Positions 61,472 through 64,000 of a stretch of 64,000 nucleotides of DNA are shown here, one piece after another. The DNA is from a virus. The stretch lies in the IMG/VR virus record IMGVR_UViG_3300042474_001151, positions 48,431-112,430 of that record. The stretch is one strand, 5' to 3'. The position numbers and the translations under genes are program-made. The number at the start of each line of letters is the position of its first letter. Within the stretch, counting starts at the first letter, position 1. The notes under the pieces were generated by a model that saw nothing but the letters and a program-made list of their open reading frames with translations, ran no database searches and was not told the DNA's origin.

Positions 61472-62508
61472 CAAAGAAAATATTTTCAATACCGTTTAAT
61501 CCGATGTTAACGGAGGATATGTTTGTAAATAAATTTTACCCATTCTTAGAAAGAAACAAAGATTGGATTTATGACATTTATTTTACATGTAGAATACCAC
61601 CATTCACTCAGGATGCGATGGGTGCGATATTCAGAGAAGAAGATAGGGACATTGTATTTGAAAACGCAATGATTATACAAAAAGCGTTAGGTATTAAAAT
61701 AAGTGCAACATTCAATAATGTTAATGTCTCACCCAAGTACGAAAATTACAAATTGTTTGTTGATAATCTAAAACCATTATATGAAAAGGGTTTAAGGTGT
61801 ATAACTATTCCACATGGTCATTGGGTTGCAATGGGATTGAAGAAACATTTTCCCGAAATGGAAATTAAAAATACAATATTAAGAAAAGTTGCTACTGGAC
61901 AAGATTTTTGGTACAATGCTGACCAAGGGTTTGACTACATTAATCTCGATAGAATTTTAATGAGGGATGTTGAAGAATTAAAAAATATCAAGAGAGCACA
62001 ATTAAAATATTACGAAGAGAAGGGTAGATATGTTAAACTATCACTTTTAGTTAATGAAGGTTGTCTAGGTAGATGCCCAGTAATGGATGAACACTATTCA
62101 TATAATAACCTTAGACAACCTAATGAGTTACCATATTTTCATCATGAGATATCTAAAGTAACATGTGAATACAAATGGGAAAAAGAGATCAATGCATTCT
62201 TTTTTAAAGCCGCAACAATACCACCATTTAAAGAAGAGTTCGATGAATTATTGGAGTACATTGATGTATTCAAAATGCATGGTAGAGATAGTTTTAATAG
62301 GCTAGATGAAACAATTGAAATTGTTGACTCCTATGTTGCAAATAGTGAAGTACTCTCCAAGACCTCTGAAACATATTTGGACGGTATACCATATGATGAA
62401 TTGAAGGGATGGAGAAATAAAATAAAGAAATGTAAATTCCAATGTTGGGATTGTAATTATTGCGACATAGTTGCTGACCATAAAAAGAAATCTCATGGAC
62501 TTAATTAA
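61468..62508 (+). CDS. U32 peptidase/UbiU-like protein
   Basis: 346 residues. FDYINLDRILMRDVEELKNIKRA followed by LSLLVNEGCLGRCPVMDEHY (C199, C203) matches the U32-type pattern (d-x-x-l-x-R-d-x-x-e-L ... v-N-e-g-C-x-x-x-C-p-x-x-x-x-H). More Cys residues follow at about 232 and in CQCWDCNYC-like order at the end, as in UbiU/UbiV, which hold a [4Fe-4S] cluster and use prephenate in hydroxylation. Family call is moderate. It forms a unit with the radical SAM gene and a methyltransferase. Confidence 0.55.
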   Translation: MTKKIFSIPFNPMLTEDMFVNKFYPFLERNKDWIYDIYFTCRIPPFTQDAMGAIFREEDRDIVFENAMIIQKALGIKISATFNNVNVSPKYENYKLFVDNLKPLYEKGLRCITIPHGHWVAMGLKKHFPEMEIKNTILRKVATGQDFWYNADQGFDYINLDRILMRDVEELKNIKRAQLKYYEEKGRYVKLSLLVNEGCLGRCPVMDEHYSYNNLRQPNELPYFHHEISKVTCEYKWEKEINAFFFKAATIPPFKEEFDELLEYIDVFKMHGRDSFNRLDETIEIVDSYVANSEVLSKTSETYLDGIPYDELKGWRNKIKKCKFQCWDCNYCDIVADHKKKSHGLN

Positions 62509-63160
62509 ACACATTGACGACTCCATTGAATGGGGTAAACTTGAGGTATCTAAATTAAATCAAGACATTCTTGATATCCACGGAATAACAAGTAATAAAG
62601 TTAAATGCTTTCTTAATAACATTTGTAATATTGATAATGCTACATATCTTGAACTAGGTGTTTTTAGAGGTGCAACTTTTTGTTCCGCAGTTCACGGTAA
62701 TGACATTTACTCAATAGGTATTGATAACTTTATGTCTCCTAACTTAACACCAAAAGGAGTAAGTCAAAAAATTGGCAACTATTATAAACATAATATTGAT
62801 ATACCACCACAAGAAGAATTTTTATCGAACGTTAAAAGACATTGTAATGTCAATAAAACATCCATATACAAAACTGATTACCAAACCTTTGATTTTAAAA
62901 CATTACCAAATGTTGATATTATTTTTTATGATGGAGAAACAAAATTTCATGACCAGTACATTGCATTAAAAAACATTTTACCGATATTTTCTAAAGAAAC
63001 TATAGTCATTATGGATGATTGGAATTGGAATAGTGGTGCCTTTGAAAAGTTTGTTAGTGATAATAACTTATTTATTAGCCATTATAGGGAATTATATACA
63101 TCAGGTGAAGACTCCGAAGATTTTTGGAATGGTCTTGGAATATTTTTGATTGAAAGGTAG
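62495..63160 (+). CDS. Class I SAM methyltransferase (Methyltransf_24-like)
   Basis: 221 residues from ATG 62495; a longer TTG start at 62471 is unlikely. LELGVFRGATFCSAV is the SAM-binding loop, DIIFYDGETKFHDQYIALKNILPIF and TIVIMDDWNWNSGA match the acidic strand blocks of Methyltransf_24 enzymes. The start overlaps the U32-like gene by 14 nt. Substrate unknown; possibly the product of the radical SAM/U32 pair. Confidence 0.7.
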   Translation: MDLIKHIDDSIEWGKLEVSKLNQDILDIHGITSNKVKCFLNNICNIDNATYLELGVFRGATFCSAVHGNDIYSIGIDNFMSPNLTPKGVSQKIGNYYKHNIDIPPQEEFLSNVKRHCNVNKTSIYKTDYQTFDFKTLPNVDIIFYDGETKFHDQYIALKNILPIFSKETIVIMDDWNWNSGAFEKFVSDNNLFISHYRELYTSGEDSEDFWNGLGIFLIER

Positions 63161-63189
63161 TTGATTATCTGATATTTTTTGTTTATATT
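63161..63189 (+). promoter_or_regulatory. Promoter TTGATT-17-TATATT before the tRNA
   Basis: TTGATT 63161-63166 and TATATT 63184-63189, spacer 17 bp. The tRNA 5' end is at 63204, 14 nt downstream. A second TATATT is at 63194-63199. The same element as before the radical SAM gene at 27886. Confidence 0.65.
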
Positions 63190-63203
63190 ATAATATATTG
63201 TAA

Positions 63204-63293
63204 GGGGAGGTGGGTGAGTGGTTTAAACCGACAGCCTCCGAAGCTGTTATTGGACTTAACATTCAATCGAGAGTCCGAATCTCTTCCTCCCCG
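63204..63293 (+). tRNA. Class II tRNA with long variable arm, anticodon CCG
   Basis: A full cloverleaf: 7-bp acceptor GGGGAGG/CCTCCCC, short D stem with GG in the loop (GAGTGGTTTAA), anticodon stem ACAGC/GCTGT with loop CTCCGAA (anticodon CCG at 63238-63240), 21-nt variable region holding a 6-bp stem (ATTGGA/TTCAAT) with one unpaired base before the T stem, T loop TCCGAAT, discriminator G; CCA is not encoded. The long arm, G discriminator and one unpaired base are tRNA-Ser traits; CCG reads the Arg codon CGG. Identity is therefore unclear. Confidence 0.85.
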
Positions 63294-63326
63294 CAATTTT
63301 ATAAACTTTTCTTAAACAAAAAACAG

Positions 63327-64000
63327 ATGAGAAAAACAATTACAATGCTATCGCTAATGTTAGCACTATTGTTTACTACCACTATGTCATTTGGACAATA
63401 TAGTAGTAGTGCAATTCAGAAAGGTTCGGAACAATCCTTAAAAGTTCAAACGGACACAGTCCCTAATCAATTACAAGAAATTGTTGTTACATCAAAGAAA
63501 GTCCCATTAATGACCAACGTAGGTCCTTATGGTCAACCACTTTGGACAACAATGAGAATGTTTGCATCCACTAGAGTTTATGTGATGAATCCACCAGGTA
63601 CTGCAATGTACGAGAAGTGGTTTGACATCAGACAACGAAGAAATGGTCCTGCACAAATTAGAATGAGAGATGAATTCACATTCGGTTTAGGTAAGAGGCT
63701 TCAGTTGGATTTATATTCCCACACGGTTTATGACGGTAAAGATGGGGATAAACAATTTAAATGGAGAGGTTTTTCTTGGGAGTTTCGTTATGCTCTTGCT
63801 GATTGGGGTAAATTATGGGGTAATCCAACTCTATATTGGGAAACAAAAATGTTAAATGGTCGCTGGGGTGTTGAACCAAAGTTATTACTCGGTGATAGAA
63901 TCGGTAAAAGTGGTATCTGGGGTTTCAATGCTATCTACGAAGGTAATCTAGCAGATAAAAAAGAACTCCGTGAAGATGAATATGCGTATACCGCATCATA
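63327..64000 (+). CDS. Outer-membrane-type protein with signal peptide (3' truncated)
   Basis: The frame is open from ATG 63327 to the window end (224 codons). MRKTITMLSLMLALLFTTTMS is a signal peptide with the SFGQ-type end usual in Bacteroidota. Then EIVVTSKKV, reminiscent of TonB-plug-type strands, and a body of alternating strands (LQLDLYSHTVYD, WEFRYALADW, TLYWETKML, WGVEPKLLLGDRI, IWGFNAIYEGNL) like an outer-membrane beta-barrel. It uses CGC, CGT and CTC codons more than the rest of the window, where Arg is mostly AGA. Probably host-derived cargo or flanking DNA. Confidence 0.65.
   Translation, partial: MRKTITMLSLMLALLFTTTMSFGQYSSSAIQKGSEQSLKVQTDTVPNQLQEIVVTSKKVPLMTNVGPYGQPLWTTMRMFASTRVYVMNPPGTAMYEKWFDIRQRRNGPAQIRMRDEFTFGLGKRLQLDLYSHTVYDGKDGDKQFKWRGFSWEFRYALADWGKLWGNPTLYWETKMLNGRWGVEPKLLLGDRIGKSGIWGFNAIYEGNLADKKELREDEYAYTAS

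Noticed and set aside
63204-63293. tRNA as phage attachment site
   Set aside because: No integrase, no repeated tRNA end and no visible boundary in the window; the promoter is of the phage type.

Overview
The window reads as part of a large tailed-phage (Caudoviricetes) genome, probably of aquatic origin. All recognised genes lie on the + strand and are tightly packed, often sharing ATGA or TAATG junctions. The DNA is AT-rich. Very long Ser/Thr/Gly-rich fibre proteins with an S74 chaperone end and other fibre modules flank a set of radical SAM, glycosyltransferase, 2OG-oxygenase and sulfotransferase genes of the kind known from marine phages. No capsid, terminase, portal or replication gene is visible, so genome size and lifestyle cannot be judged. 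A Bacteroidota host is an inference from three points: the last gene has a Bacteroidota-like signal peptide ending SFGQ, Shine-Dalgarno sites are mostly absent, and one promoter carries TATATTTG, matching the Bacteroidetes TAnnTTTG -7 element.

Layout. (1) 1-18.1 kb is a virion adhesion cluster: four giant fibres (1-3234, 3231-5738, 6101-8680, 10557-15281), three concanavalin/LamG-like proteins (8981, 9746, 17119), two fibrinogen-related lectin-like proteins (15283, 16082) and small unknown proteins between them. (2) 18.1-41.1 kb is an operon-like run of glycosyltransferases, two of them fused to lectin-like domains, five radical SAM enzymes including a 1170-residue B12-type fusion, methyltransferase, hydroxylase, SGNH protein, sugar-nucleotide dehydrogenase and NodU-type carbamoyltransferase. 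(3) 41.1-50.0 kb holds an APS-kinase-like gene with a small nucleotidyltransferase, three 2OG oxygenases, a DUF2061 membrane protein, a Hint-like chimera, two sulfotransferase-like proteins, a SET protein, two SGNH proteins and another radical SAM protein. (4) 50.1-58.9 kb returns to virion genes: an 1811-residue fibre with a cupredoxin-like insert and three tandem propeller-like paralogues. (5) 58.9-64 kb has two unknown proteins, a radical SAM/U32-like/methyltransferase trio, a class II tRNA with a CCG anticodon, and the start of an outer-membrane-type protein.

Working model (inference): the central genes make and transfer sugars, sulfate, carbamoyl, methyl, hydroxyl and perhaps acyl groups onto the Ser/Thr-rich fibres and lectins encoded on both sides, or onto host surface glycans. 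Six promoter-like sites share the layout TTGNNN-17-TATATT, some placing the predicted transcription start at or next to the ATG. A different motif, TATTTATA/C, precedes several fibre-type genes. No stretch over 300 bases lacks a gene, and no convincing hairpin terminator, IS element, CRISPR array or origin was seen.
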